In this document: piece by piece, positions 43,368-52,995 of the stretch
How the letters are laid out: every line of letters starts with the position of its first letter
Position numbering within the stretch: position 1 is the stretch's first letter
Assembly (NCBI RefSeq): GCF_001263355.1
Contig: NZ_LGYO01000040.1
Span: forward strand, 1 to 64,000
Reading direction: 5' to 3'
DNA length: 64,000 bases
DNA from: Acetobacterium bakii
Lineage (GTDB): Bacteria; Bacillota; Clostridia; Eubacteriales; Eubacteriaceae
Notes under the pieces: generated by a model
What the model saw: only the letters and a program-made list of their open reading frames with translations
Told to the model about the DNA's origin: nothing
Databases searched by the model: none
Program-made: the position numbers and the translations under genes

Positions 43368-43550
43368 TTAATCTTCGTCATCGAAACTGTCAATACAATA
43401 ATCCTCCAGGGCTTCAAACAAAAATGAAAGACTTCCCTTCATATTTTCAGCGGTTGCAACAACCACTTCTTTTTCTTCTTCAGTGAGGGTCATAAACTCC
43501 TCTTCAAGATCACATAGACGTTTAATTAAAAATAATAATTCAGTTTTCAT
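43368..43550 (-). CDS. small acidic helical protein, 60 aa
   Basis: The protein starts MKTELLFLIKRLCDLEEEF and ends SFDDED; it is acidic and predicted helical throughout. AGGAGT lies just upstream of the ATG at 43550, preferred over one 21 codons earlier that has no ribosome binding site. It is the first gene of a two-gene unit with the membrane peptide. I do not recognise the family. Confidence 0.65.
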   Translation of the reverse strand: MKTELLFLIKRLCDLEEEFMTLTEEEKEVVVATAENMKGSLSFLFEALEDYCIDSFDDED

Positions 43551-43776
43551 ACTACTCCTGTTCAATTCAATGTTATGTTTATTATAGTATCCTATATTCA
43601 TGGAAATACGCAAGAAAAACCTGACTTTTTCAGTGATTTTCTTGGATTTTCAAAGCATTATGGCTGTGACACTCGGTACCTGTCGGAAATTACTTGCTTT
43701 CGCGATGATTATCTTCTTTTTCTTAGAGGAAGCTGATATAATGAATCAATAGTCTAAAACAAGGGAGAAATAATTA

Positions 43777-44358
43777 ATGAGTAAAATAAAATGGCCCGGA
43801 AGTGCGCTATTGGCGCCGGTGCCTCCGGTATTAGTGACCTGTGGCCAGAATGCAACAGCCAATGTATTAACCGTCGGGTGGGTGGGTATCCTGAATACCA
43901 AGCCTCCCATGACCTATATCTCCTTAATGCCCAGTCGCTTATCACATGAAATTATCTCGGAAACCCAGGAGTTTACGATTAACCTCTCCACTGTGGAGCT
44001 GGTGCGAGCTGTTGATTTTTGCGGGGTGCGATCGGGACGAACCGTGAATAAAATTGAAACCATGGAATTATCCATGGAACCCGGAGATACCGTAAAATGT
44101 CCCATGCTCACTGACAGCCCGGTGAACCTGGAATGTCGGGTAAAGGATATTGTGAGCCTGGGAAGCCATGATCTGTTTATTTCCGATATTTTGGCGGTTC
44201 ATGTCAATGAGACCCTGCTGGATGACAATGGCAAACTCCATTTGGATAAGGCGGACCTCCTTGCCTATGTTCATGGCGAATATTTTGGGCTGGGCAAAAA
44301 ATACGGCACCTTTGGATATACGGTTCGAAAGAAGAAAAAAAAGCGAGATAAAAAATAG
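43777..44358 (+). CDS. flavin reductase family protein
   Basis: This 193-residue split-barrel flavoprotein has PVPPVLVTCGQNATANVLTV, KPPMTYISLMPSRLSHEII and LECRVKDIVSLGSHDLFISDI, the family blocks, plus a C-terminal DLLAYVHGEYFGLGKK and a lysine-rich tail. It probably binds FMN and passes electrons. It is a distant paralogue of the gene at 9012. It has AAGGGAG upstream and a hairpin downstream. Confidence 0.9.
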   Translation: MSKIKWPGSALLAPVPPVLVTCGQNATANVLTVGWVGILNTKPPMTYISLMPSRLSHEIISETQEFTINLSTVELVRAVDFCGVRSGRTVNKIETMELSMEPGDTVKCPMLTDSPVNLECRVKDIVSLGSHDLFISDILAVHVNETLLDDNGKLHLDKADLLAYVHGEYFGLGKKYGTFGYTVRKKKKKRDKK

Positions 44359-44367
44359 AAAAGCGAA

Positions 44368-44392
44368 TCCTTCTGATCCTAGTGATCAGAAG
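44368..44392 (+). terminator. hairpin after flavin reductase
   Basis: CCTTCTGATC pairs with GATCAGAAGG around a short loop, 10 bases after the stop. No T tract follows, so termination is only presumed. Confidence 0.5.
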
Positions 44393-44523
44393 GAGGAACG
44401 GTTCTTCATTTTCCGATTATCCGCTATTTTCTCCAGCAGACAGCGGTTTACCATTATCTCCGGGCCGGACTTATCAGCAAACCCAAGCGAAACCAACTAA
44501 TAGTTTCGCCTTTTTAATGTTTG

Positions 44524-45549
44524 TTATTTGACCTTGGTAATCCAACCCTCTGGGGCTTCAATATCTCCCAACTGTATATTTGTGAGGGTATCGTATAATT
44601 TACGGGTGATTGGACCAACCTCGGTTTGGCTGTAAAAAACATGAAGCCTGTTATGATAGTGAATCCCGCCGATGGGGGTAATCACTGCGGCGGTGCCACA
44701 GGCACCGGCTTCGGCAAACCCATCCAGCTCATCAATAAAAACATCCTCTTCTGAGACTTCTAAACCCAAAACATTTTCGGCTAGGTATAACAGGGAATAT
44801 TTGGTAATACTTGGAAGAATGGAACAGGAAATAGGGGTAATAAAGCGGTTGTCTTTGGTGATGCCAAAGAAATTTGCAGCTCCAACCTCTTCGATCTTGG
44901 TGTGAGTAAGGGGATCCAGATAAATACAGTCCGCAAAACCTTTTTTAACGGCGATGTCATGGGCGATTAGCGAGGCCGCATAATTGCCGCCCACCTTCTG
45001 CTGACCGGTGCCGTTACAAGCTGCACGGTCATAGTCGGAAACCATGAAATCGACCGGCGTCATGCCGCCTTTAAAATAAGCTCCCACCGGCATGCAAAAA
45101 ACCGTAAACAGGTATTCGGTGGCCGGCTTCACCGCAATGCTGTTACCGATTCCAATCATCATTGGCCGGATATAAAGTGAGCCGCCGGTACCATAAGGGG
45201 GCAGGTAAGCTTCATTTGCCTTAACTACTTCAATGCAGGCAGCGATGAAGGTTTCTTCAGGTATTGTGGGCATTAACAACCGTTCACAGGAATCTTTGAA
45301 CCGTTTAGCATTTTGGTCCACTCTGAATAACTGGATCTCGCCATTTCTTGTTTGATAGGCCTTCAGGCCTTCAAAGCATTCCTGACCATAGTGCAGGCAG
45401 GGAGACGCTTCCCCGATATGGATAGTATTGTCTTCGGTTAGCGTTCCCTCATCCCAGGCGCCATCTTTCCAATATGATATATACCGCAAATCAGTTTTAA
45501 TATAATCAAACCCTAGTGTTTCCCAATCAATTTCTGCTTTTTTTGTCAT
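44524..45549 (-). CDS. ilvE: branched-chain amino acid aminotransferase
   Basis: This 341-residue protein is a full-length class IV aminotransferase of the BCAT type. The PLP lysine is K185 in GQQKVGGNYAAS, and HYGQECFEGLKAY and SLYIRPMMIG match substrate and cofactor loops. It interconverts Leu, Ile and Val with their 2-oxo acids using glutamate/2-oxoglutarate in the cytoplasm. The ATG follows AAGGAG. No other ilv or leu gene is near. Confidence 0.95.
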   Translation of the reverse strand: MTKKAEIDWETLGFDYIKTDLRYISYWKDGAWDEGTLTEDNTIHIGEASPCLHYGQECFEGLKAYQTRNGEIQLFRVDQNAKRFKDSCERLLMPTIPEETFIAACIEVVKANEAYLPPYGTGGSLYIRPMMIGIGNSIAVKPATEYLFTVFCMPVGAYFKGGMTPVDFMVSDYDRAACNGTGQQKVGGNYAASLIAHDIAVKKGFADCIYLDPLTHTKIEEVGAANFFGITKDNRFITPISCSILPSITKYSLLYLAENVLGLEVSEEDVFIDELDGFAEAGACGTAAVITPIGGIHYHNRLHVFYSQTEVGPITRKLYDTLTNIQLGDIEAPEGWITKVK

Positions 45550-45641
45550 CGTAAGCTCCTTACTTAAAAATAATTTTTGCTGTCCTTGTGTCTGACAAAG
45601 ATCTTTTAAAATAGTGCATAAATATTAATAATACATGAATT

Positions 45642-46538
45642 TTAAACAAAGGACATAATCAGTCCCATGGCACATCCCAGAAGTCCGCCTAACCAGACGA
45701 TGGCAGCCAATTCTCTGGACATGATGTCAAGAATGATTTTTTCAAATTCCAAAACATCAAACCCGTTTATCTGATCCTCAACTAACTGTGACAGATCCAG
45801 GGCATGGAGCATGGTGCCAATGTTTTTTTCCACCACCTGATGATAGGTGCTCAGCACCCATTGTGTAGCTTCAGGCAACTTTGCTTCGTATCGGTTATAA
45901 AGATCACAGAGTTTTGAATCCAGAAGACTTTCCGTTTCGGTATTGACAATGTTCTCCAGTATTTCCTCGCCTCGAGATTCAATAAGATGATCGATTATTT
46001 CTGCAATCTTAACTTTTGCGGAATGAATAAGGGAATCATTAATCAGCATAGCAAACATGGAACCCTGTAAATTACTGACAATTTCAACCACGGCAACTTC
46101 AGATAAAACATTTCCAAGTTGAAGGTTATTCATGCGTTCGTAAGAAAGACTGGTTATTTTTGTGGTTGTCTTATCCAGAAGATCCAGCCCCTGCTCTTCT
46201 CCGGTAAAGGAAAACAGTATTTCTCTGAGGGTTTGTTCGCTATCATGGTTTTTTTCAATCCAAGTGTTCAGAGCCCTTGTGATCTTCTCATCCATTTCCT
46301 GTGATAGCAAACCTTTTTTTACCACAGCTTCGTTGACCAATGTACCCGCAACCACATTTCCCAAAGATTTCGCAATCCGGTTCTTTTCTTTTGGAATGAG
46401 ACCCGGGGTAAAGGGGAGTGTAAAACCCAATAGTTTAATGGCTTTCAGGGGTCGAAACAGCATCCGGATAGCAATTCCGTTTGTGATCAGACCGATGATG
46501 CCGCCAATAAGTGGTCCAATAAAAAGTTCAATAGTCAT
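45642..46538 (-). CDS. DUF445 family membrane protein
   Basis: This 298-residue protein has membrane segments at the extreme N-terminus (about 4-22) and C-terminus (about 278-297) with a long helical, coiled-coil-like centre. The N-terminal GPLIGGIIGLITNGIAIRML and GLIPKEKNRIAKSLGNVV are the DUF445 signature. Function is unknown in the family; some Bacillus members affect spore or envelope properties. AAGGAG precedes the ATG. Confidence 0.9.
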   Translation of the reverse strand: MTIELFIGPLIGGIIGLITNGIAIRMLFRPLKAIKLLGFTLPFTPGLIPKEKNRIAKSLGNVVAGTLVNEAVVKKGLLSQEMDEKITRALNTWIEKNHDSEQTLREILFSFTGEEQGLDLLDKTTTKITSLSYERMNNLQLGNVLSEVAVVEIVSNLQGSMFAMLINDSLIHSAKVKIAEIIDHLIESRGEEILENIVNTETESLLDSKLCDLYNRYEAKLPEATQWVLSTYHQVVEKNIGTMLHALDLSQLVEDQINGFDVLEFEKIILDIMSRELAAIVWLGGLLGCAMGLIMSFV

Positions 46539-46651
46539 AAATTCTCCTTGTATTTTAATAAATCCAACAAGTATATTTTAATCTTTTTTTCAAAGCCTGT
46601 CCAGTCTTGGAGAGATTTTACATAAATATTCATTTTGAATCAAAAATAATG

Positions 46652-46680
46652 TTGTGTATTACACTTTAAGCTGATACAAT
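46652..46680 (+). promoter_or_regulatory. promoter for the OFA transporter
   Basis: TTGTGT (46652-46657) and TACAAT (46675-46680) are 17 bases apart and lie 36 bases before the start. Confidence 0.55.
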
Positions 46681-46715
46681 AGGTAAAAAAAAAATGAAGG
46701 AGTGATGTTAACGAA

Positions 46716-47972
46716 ATGGAAAATCTGATGAAAATCGAGAGTAAGAAACGATGGCTGTACTTAATTGTAGGAACCATCATGTTAATGTTTTTAGGGTTAT
46801 TGTATGCATGGTCAATTTTCAGAGCCCCGCTGAATAAAGTTTTTGAAACATGGACGGCAACGGACTTATCACTTAATTTTACAATTTCAATCATCTTCTT
46901 TTGTCTAGGTGGATTTGCCAGCGGACAATTGACCAAGGTACTGAAAAACCAATACATCGTGTTAATCTCAGCGGTTTTGCTGTTTATTGGATTTTTTGGT
47001 GTTGCAAATATTGATGTATCCCAACCGGACCAAAGCTTGCTAATGCTCTATCTTTTTTATGGGGTGCTTTGCGGAACCGGTGTGGGGATGAGCTATAATG
47101 CCATCATCAGTGCCATTATCCCCTGGTTTTCGGAAAAAGCGGGGTTAGCTTCAGGTATTTTATTGATGGGATTTGGCCTGGGTGGATTGATCCTTGGTAC
47201 CCTGATCAGTTCTTTGATTGGAAGCGTCGGGGTACTGCAAACCTTTTTTTATCTGGCTGTTATGGGAGCTGTTATCCTGGCCGCGGGTTCTTTTTTCATA
47301 AAAAAGCCTTTAGCAGTAGTCAAAAACCCTGCAAAAGTTCAAGCTGAAAGCAGTCAAACGAAAGACTACACAGCTGTTGAAATGCTAAAAACCGGGGTTT
47401 TCTGGCTGTATTTCTTTTGGGGAATCATGATTACCTCATCGGGTCTGCTCATCATCGGCAGTGCGGCGACAATTTCCATGGCTTTTGGTGCACCGGCACA
47501 ATTGGGATTACTGGTTTCGGTGTTTAATGGTGGCGGTCGTGTTTTATTTGGAACCTTATTTGATAAACTGGGGCGAAATAAAACCATGAGTACCAATCAT
47601 ATTATTTTACTGCTGGCCGGGTTATCCCTATTTTTGGGAGCGACCTTCCAAAATGTAATTTTTATCTTTATCGGTCTGCTATCAGTAGGGGTCTGTTACG
47701 GCGGAGTACCTGCTTTATCTTCGGTGGTAATTAATTCTAGTTTTGGATCAAAAAACTATCCTCTGAATTTTAGCCTTTCCAATTTTTTGCTGATACCTGC
47801 CGCCATGATTGGTCCGTTGATTTCAAGTACTTTACTTGAAAAATCCGGTGGTAATTATAGCTCAACCTTTATTGCAATTATAATTTTCGCTGTAATAGCG
47901 TTGATTCTCAATCGCTTTCTTGGAATTAAGAGCGAGCAAATGGCTAAAGTGACTGTTCCTGCATCAGAATGA
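46716..47972 (+). CDS. OFA-family MFS transporter (oxalate/formate antiporter type)
   Basis: This 418-residue protein has 12 membrane segments. The N-terminal [30 protein letters not shown], with the conserved YAWSIF, is diagnostic of the oxalate/formate antiporter family; [17 protein letters not shown] and [16 protein letters not shown] follow in the expected places. Family members exchange small carboxylates such as oxalate, formate, pyruvate or lactate, which suits an acetogen. Substrate is not predictable. AAGGAG lies a rather long 13 bases before the ATG; an in-frame ATG at 46728 is an alternative. Confidence 0.92.
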   Translation: MENLMKIESKKRWLYLIVGTIMLMFLGLLYAWSIFRAPLNKVFETWTATDLSLNFTISIIFFCLGGFASGQLTKVLKNQYIVLISAVLLFIGFFGVANIDVSQPDQSLLMLYLFYGVLCGTGVGMSYNAIISAIIPWFSEKAGLASGILLMGFGLGGLILGTLISSLIGSVGVLQTFFYLAVMGAVILAAGSFFIKKPLAVVKNPAKVQAESSQTKDYTAVEMLKTGVFWLYFFWGIMITSSGLLIIGSAATISMAFGAPAQLGLLVSVFNGGGRVLFGTLFDKLGRNKTMSTNHIILLLAGLSLFLGATFQNVIFIFIGLLSVGVCYGGVPALSSVVINSSFGSKNYPLNFSLSNFLLIPAAMIGPLISSTLLEKSGGNYSSTFIAIIIFAVIALILNRFLGIKSEQMAKVTVPASE

Positions 47973-48131
47973 GCAGTTTGGAATAATATAAAAAATAATG
48001 TGTCAAAACTTAAAAAGAAAGGGAAACCTTTCTTTTTTATTACAAAATTTCAGGTTCGGGTGTTTGTCTTGACGAATGAAATGTCAGAGGCTATACTAAA
48101 AAGCAGGAATAAAAAAAATGCGAGGCGATAC

Positions 48132-48836
48132 ATGAAACCATTTATTCAATTTAAAGACGTATATAAGCGTTACCATATGGGTGAAGTGACCATTAATGCA
48201 GCCAATGGGATTAACTTTTCCATTGAAGAAGGGGAATTTGCCATTGTGGTGGGTCCCAGCGGCGCCGGAAAAACAACAGTGCTTAATATTTTAGGCGGCA
48301 TGGACAACTGTGATGACGGCCAGGTTTATGTTGGCGAAAAAGAGATTGCCTCACTAAACCGACGGGAACTGGCTTCTTATCGGCGGTTTGATACCGGTTT
48401 TGTTTTTCAGTTTTATAACCTGATCCAGAATCTCACTGCCCTTGAGAATGTTGAACTGGCAACCCAGGTTTGCCGTGACCCGATGGATGCCGGGGCTGTT
48501 TTAGACAGCGTTGGACTTTCGGATCGGCTTGGCAACTTTCCCTCCCAGCTCTCAGGCGGGGAACAGCAACGGGTGGCCATTGCCCGGGCACTGGCAAAGC
48601 GTCCCAAACTACTGCTCTGTGATGAACCAACCGGCGCCCTGGACTACAACACTGGAAAAAATATTTTAAAGCTGCTCCAGGAAACCAGCCGACGGGAAAA
48701 AATGACAGTTATCCTGATCACCCATAATCAAGCCATTACACCCATGGCTGACAAGGTTATTAAAATGAAGAACGGCATGGTTCAAGAAAGTTATATCAAT
48801 GAAAATCCTCTTTCGGTGGATGAAATTGAATGGTGA
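48132..48836 (+). CDS. ABC transporter ATPase (MacB/LolD type) without permease
   Basis: The protein is about 234 residues with Walker [11 protein letters not shown] loop VFQFYNLI, signature LSGGEQQR, Walker B LLLCDEP and H loop THN, all in order. The type normally pairs with an FtsX-like permease, and the C-terminal ending [10 protein letters not shown] is of the kind that usually sits directly before such a permease gene. Here the next gene is a protein kinase and no permease occurs nearby. I start at the ATG at 48132, where the ATPase fold begins; the open frame extends back to 48000 but that part is lysine-rich and unlike the family. Confidence 0.9.
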   Translation: MKPFIQFKDVYKRYHMGEVTINAANGINFSIEEGEFAIVVGPSGAGKTTVLNILGGMDNCDDGQVYVGEKEIASLNRRELASYRRFDTGFVFQFYNLIQNLTALENVELATQVCRDPMDAGAVLDSVGLSDRLGNFPSQLSGGEQQRVAIARALAKRPKLLLCDEPTGALDYNTGKNILKLLQETSRREKMTVILITHNQAITPMADKVIKMKNGMVQESYINENPLSVDEIEW

Positions 48837-49539
48837 CACAACCCTAAAGGGGGTACTCTCCCTGTATGGTTATCATTTCTGTGACATTCTGGGCTCCGGT
48901 GACTTCGGCACCTGCTATGAGATTTCCCGTAATGGGGAAGCCTATGTTTTAAAAGTATTTAAGCACAACCATGTCAAGCGACGAAAATCAAAGCTATTTA
49001 TGGAAATCGATCTGTTAAATAAGGTCAATCACCCTGGGATTCCAAAAATTTTCAAGGTGATTGACAAAGATGGTGTTTTTGGCTTTATTATGGAAAAAAT
49101 GCCGGGACATACCCTTTCCGATCTAATAAACTGGGATTATGCTTTTTCAAAAATCGAAATTGTAGGCATTATGTCGCAACTCATCCAAATGATCGAAACC
49201 CTCCATGCTGCCGATATTTCTCACCGGGATATCAAAACCACCAATATTCTTTTTTTTCATGGTACCATTTCATTAATCGATTTTGGATCTGCGAAAATCT
49301 TTCATTCCCAAACCCGAAACGGCAATCCAGATTTCTGGGGGATCGGGGATGTTTTTATGAGACTGGCTTTAATCGCTCCGGAAATTTCTTTAAACCCACA
49401 GGATGTATTGATTGAGAGCCTGAACCTAAGCCCAGGAGAAAAAACCGTTATCAAGCGACTTTTATGCATTGAAGGGTCCTATGCCGATATAAAGACTCTG
49501 ATTCATGATTTTGAAATGACCTTTTGTATCCATCAATAA
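48799..49539 (+). CDS. small Ser/Thr protein kinase-like protein
   Basis: This protein of up to 246 residues has a eukaryote-like kinase domain: glycine loop LGSGDFGTCYEI, lysine in AYVLKVFK, catalytic HRDIKTTN, and DFG as IDFGSAK. It lacks the extracellular PASTA or other sensor domains and membrane segment of the usual PrkC type, and its C-lobe is short. It overlaps the ABC ATPase gene by 38 bases if the ATG at 48799 is used. A TTG at 48826 is possible, and AAAGGGGG at about 48845 has no standard start codon after it, so the start is uncertain. Coupling to the ATPase suggests a joint role. Confidence 0.85.
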   Translation: MKILFRWMKLNGDTTLKGVLSLYGYHFCDILGSGDFGTCYEISRNGEAYVLKVFKHNHVKRRKSKLFMEIDLLNKVNHPGIPKIFKVIDKDGVFGFIMEKMPGHTLSDLINWDYAFSKIEIVGIMSQLIQMIETLHAADISHRDIKTTNILFFHGTISLIDFGSAKIFHSQTRNGNPDFWGIGDVFMRLALIAPEISLNPQDVLIESLNLSPGEKTVIKRLLCIEGSYADIKTLIHDFEMTFCIHQ

Positions 49540-49608
49540 ATAATCAACAATAACATCAACATCATCAACCATAGTCTTTATCAATATTTAGAGGAGCTTG
49601 CATTATCA

Positions 49609-50040
49609 ATGAAAGAACTAATTTATTACCTGCCCATTGCCCTTATTGTTGTTTCCAATGTATTCTATAATATCTGTACTAAATCCACTCCCCAAACAGC
49701 CAATCCCTTTCTATCCCTTTTCATCACTTATCTTGTTGCCGCCTTTATAACGCTAATCTTATTTTTATTTACCGGGTTGGAACATAATGTTATGAATTCA
49801 TTGAAAGAGCTAAACTGGACCAGTTTGGTCCTGGGCATATGCGTGGTTACCCTGGAATTCGGGTACATTACCGCTTATCGATTTGGCTGGAACATCAGTG
49901 TTGCCTCGGTTGTGGCAAACATTACCTTGGGGATTCTGCTTATCCCGGTAGGAATTTTATTCTATAAAGAAATTTTGACCCCCAACCACCTGGTTGGCAT
50001 TGGTTTATGTTTCACAGGATTGTTTTTTATCAATCGATGA
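49609..50040 (+). CDS. EamA-type (DMT superfamily) membrane protein, half-size
   Basis: This 143-residue protein with about five membrane segments corresponds to a single EamA unit (PF00892). It ends with the typical NITLGILLIPVGILFYKEIL-like block and a last segment GIGLCFTGLFFI. Single-unit proteins of this kind act as dimers in small-molecule export. AGGAG lies before the ATG. It is 69 bases after the kinase gene and 36 bases before the methyltransferase, in the same direction. Confidence 0.88.
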   Translation: MKELIYYLPIALIVVSNVFYNICTKSTPQTANPFLSLFITYLVAAFITLILFLFTGLEHNVMNSLKELNWTSLVLGICVVTLEFGYITAYRFGWNISVASVVANITLGILLIPVGILFYKEILTPNHLVGIGLCFTGLFFINR

Positions 50041-50076
50041 ACCCGAACCGTTTAAATTTATCCAAGGAGAAAGTCA

Positions 50077-50892
50077 ATGAAAAATCAACTCAACACCGAA
50101 TTTTTTGAAGATTTATGGTTAGGCGGTGATCATCCCAGTCAACTCAATGCTGATTTTTGGGATCTCAGAGCTCAGGAACACAATAAATCCTCTATAAAAA
50201 ACAATTCACTAATTAGCCGGGAAAATAAGGTGAAAGATTTTCTTGCAAAAGGTCTTATTAATGATACTTCGGTGGTATTGGACATCGGGTGCGGCACCGG
50301 ACAATTAAGCATTGCTCTTGCCAAGTCTGTGAAAGAAGTGGCAGCACTGGATTTTTCAGAAAATATGCTAACCTATGCCAGTGAGAATGCAAAAAAAGCC
50401 AGGGTTAAAAACATTCGTTTTATTCAGGCTGACTGGAAGGAAATAGAATTTGAAGAACCCTTCGATTTTGTAGTATCCAGTATGTCACCAGCCATTAATG
50501 GTCCGGCTGATTTGTATAAATTAATGGCGGTTTGTAAAGGCCACTGCTATTTATCCGCCTTTGTAGAACGTTCAAGCACTCTTAGGGAAACCCTTTATCA
50601 TCTCACGGATCAAACATATTTGCATCAGTTTCATAAGATAAACTACATCTTTAATATTTTATGGACCAAAGGATTCTTTCCGGAGTTATCCTATGAAGAG
50701 AGCTGTTATAATCGATTATTGGCACTTGAGCAAGCCAAGGAAATATATCCCTTGGAATTGAACATCCAGAACGATCCGTTAAAAGTCAAATTAATCCATG
50801 GTTTTTTAGACCAGGAAGCAAAAGATGGATTTATCACAGAAATTGTGAGCCAAAAAAAAGGGGAGTTAATCTGGAAGTGCTCTCATTTATAA
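50077..50892 (+). CDS. class I SAM-dependent methyltransferase
   Basis: This 271-residue protein has the SAM-binding motif I VLDIGCGTGQLSIAL near residue 68, acidic post-I residue in AALDFSENML, and motif for the catalytic region VVSSMSPAIN near residue 134. The domain order is that of small-molecule methyltransferases. Substrate unknown. AAGGAG lies before the ATG. A strong terminator at 50963 ends the rightward transcription. Confidence 0.88.
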   Translation: MKNQLNTEFFEDLWLGGDHPSQLNADFWDLRAQEHNKSSIKNNSLISRENKVKDFLAKGLINDTSVVLDIGCGTGQLSIALAKSVKEVAALDFSENMLTYASENAKKARVKNIRFIQADWKEIEFEEPFDFVVSSMSPAINGPADLYKLMAVCKGHCYLSAFVERSSTLRETLYHLTDQTYLHQFHKINYIFNILWTKGFFPELSYEESCYNRLLALEQAKEIYPLELNIQNDPLKVKLIHGFLDQEAKDGFITEIVSQKKGELIWKCSHL

Positions 50893-50962
50893 AGTAACTT
50901 TATAAACTTTCATAAGAATCAAACTGCTTAAATTACGAGCTGTTTCGGATAATAAAAAGCAT

Positions 50963-51005
50963 AAAAAAACAGGAGCTGCCTAAAAAAGACAGCTCCTGTT
51001 TTTTT
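50963..51005. terminator. bidirectional terminator
   Basis: A7 then CAGGAGCTG...CAGCTCCTG then T7 forms a stem with a CCTAAAAAAGA-type loop. It serves the methyltransferase gene rightwards and nhaC leftwards. Confidence 0.95.
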
Positions 51006-51053
51006 ATTTATGGTCAACTAGTCCTATCTCAAGTTCAAAACATAAGAACTAAC

Positions 51054-52631
51054 TTAGATCGTTGCCTTTGCCAGTTTGTTTTCTAAAATCCGGATTTTTT
51101 CCTGTTTGTCTTTTGAAATCCGGTGTAAAATAATCATGAAAATCACCAGCAGTCCGATGGCAGTGCCTAGGGTCAGGAATAAATTGCCGTTGGAAAAACC
51201 AGCAACGATGTATCCCACAAAACTGCATCCAGCTACCAATAACGAATAAATCATTTGAGTGGACACATGCCGGATATGATCACAGCCTGCTCCGGTGGAT
51301 GAAAGAATAGTGGTATCAGATATGGGTGAACAATGATCACCGAAAACAGAACCGGCCAGTGTTGCGGAAAGAGTGACAATCATCAGTTCCGGTGCCGCAT
51401 ACTGACAGATGAACACCACAATCGGAATGAAGATTCCAAAGGTCCCCCAGGCGGTTCCAATTGAAAAAGAGAGCATCGCCGAAACAAGAAATACCATCGC
51501 TGGAATAAGGCCAACCGGAATATTACTGGATTTTACCAGTTCGCCAATATAAAATCCGGTACCCAGAAGATCCTGGCACATGGTTCCAATGGTCCAGGCC
51601 AATGTTAAAATAATGAAGGCCGGCACCATGGTTTTAATGCCTTCGGCAATACTGCCCATGAATTCTTTAAAGCTGATCAGTTTACGTGGTACAAAAAGCA
51701 TGAAGGTTACTATCAATGCTCCGAAGCCACCCATTACCAGGGCTGCGGAAGCATCGCAATTACCAAAGGCCTCGGCCAGGGTTAAGCCTTCTCCTGCCCA
51801 GAATCCGCCGTTGTGAAGCATGGCGAGAACCGAGAAAACAATCAGTGAGCCAATGGGAATAACAAGATCCCAAACGGTTCCCTTGTCGTTAATGTCCATG
51901 TTTTCGGCGGATTCGTGATCAACCACACCTAAATCTCCGGTTTCTTTAGCAATTTGTTCGTATTTTGCCATGGGCCCAAAATCCACGTCCGTAGCCGATA
52001 TGATAACAACCATCAGAATACATAAAATTGCGTACAGATTATAGGGGATAGTGGCCACAAAGGCTCCCAACTCATTGGGAAAGGCGCCCGTGGCATAAAG
52101 GGTGGAGCCAACCGCAGCCGCCCAACTGGAGATAGGGGCCAAAATGCAAACCGGTGCTGCAGTTGAGTCAATGATATAGGCAAGCTTAGCCCGGGAAACC
52201 TGGTATTTATCGGTGACTGGCTTCATTACCGTACCAACGGTGAGGCAGTTAAAGTAATCATCAATAAATATAATGGCCCCCAGTGCGCTTGTGGCAAGCT
52301 GGGCACTGCGTTTGGATTTAAGCTTTGTACAGGCCCACTTTCCGTAGGCACGGGAGCCGCCAGCCTGAGTTACCACATAAACCAGGGCTCCAAGCAGAGC
52401 CAAAAATAAAATAATATTAAACTTTCCCGGGGAGCCCACGGTTTCTGCCATTGTCCCAAAGGCAATGGTTCCCATTTCGATAATGCCGCCTCCGGTGGCC
52501 AGGGAATATATCAAAGAACCGGATAAAATACCAATTAACAGTGATGATATAACTTCTTTGCTGATCAATGCCAAAGCAATTGCAATGATTGGAGGTATGA
52601 TTGATAAAATACCTACATCAATTGTTTCCAT
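51054..52631 (-). CDS. NhaC-family Na+/H+ antiporter
   Basis: This 525-residue protein has about 12 membrane segments. The IDDYFNCLTVG near residue 122, AYIIDSTAAPVCILAPISSW near residue 150 and VFGDHCSPISDTTILSSTGA near residue 430 are hallmark blocks of the NhaC/CPA-type Na+/H+ antiporters. It should expel Na+ in exchange for H+ (or carry an amino acid or malate with them, as some members do), which is relevant in organisms with sodium-based energetics. AGGAG precedes the ATG. Confidence 0.92.
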   Translation of the reverse strand: METIDVGILSIIPPIIAIALALISKEVISSLLIGILSGSLIYSLATGGGIIEMGTIAFGTMAETVGSPGKFNIILFLALLGALVYVVTQAGGSRAYGKWACTKLKSKRSAQLATSALGAIIFIDDYFNCLTVGTVMKPVTDKYQVSRAKLAYIIDSTAAPVCILAPISSWAAAVGSTLYATGAFPNELGAFVATIPYNLYAILCILMVVIISATDVDFGPMAKYEQIAKETGDLGVVDHESAENMDINDKGTVWDLVIPIGSLIVFSVLAMLHNGGFWAGEGLTLAEAFGNCDASAALVMGGFGALIVTFMLFVPRKLISFKEFMGSIAEGIKTMVPAFIILTLAWTIGTMCQDLLGTGFYIGELVKSSNIPVGLIPAMVFLVSAMLSFSIGTAWGTFGIFIPIVVFICQYAAPELMIVTLSATLAGSVFGDHCSPISDTTILSSTGAGCDHIRHVSTQMIYSLLVAGCSFVGYIVAGFSNGNLFLTLGTAIGLLVIFMIILHRISKDKQEKIRILENKLAKATI

Positions 52632-52995
52632 AAATGTTTCTCCTTCTGTTTTTGTTATTTAGATATTAGTCCATTAGGGAACAAAAAAAAGGCCCATTTT
52701 TACCTGTTTAAAAAATGTGTCTTCTGAAATTTTCGAACTAATTCCAAACTAATTCCGACTTAATTTTGCAGTGTACATTTTCAAGAAAGTCTCTTGTCAA
52801 TGACTAAATTATAATTTAATTCTTCAATATTAAATCGCTTAAATCTGTACCAGTATACCACAGTTTAGACAATCGCCCTAATTTTCCGTGTTTAAAATTC
52901 AATTAGCCCTATACAAGTCTAATAGTATCAGGTAAGATAAATAAGATGAAAAAAATGAAAAAATCGAAATACAAATAATAATTATGAGGAAATGA
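52632..52995. other. 364-base intergenic region between nhaC and the radical SAM operon
   Basis: The region lies between two divergent genes, is AT-rich, and must hold both promoters. On the minus strand TTGACA near 52797-52802 with a weak -10 could serve nhaC. Rightwards I find only weak boxes. I see no reading frame, hairpin terminator or recognisable riboswitch. Confidence 0.5.

Noticed and set aside
48000-48131. Extended N-terminus of the ABC ATPase
   Set aside because: The extra 44 residues are lysine-rich, unlike the family, and the ATPase fold starts at the ATG at 48132.
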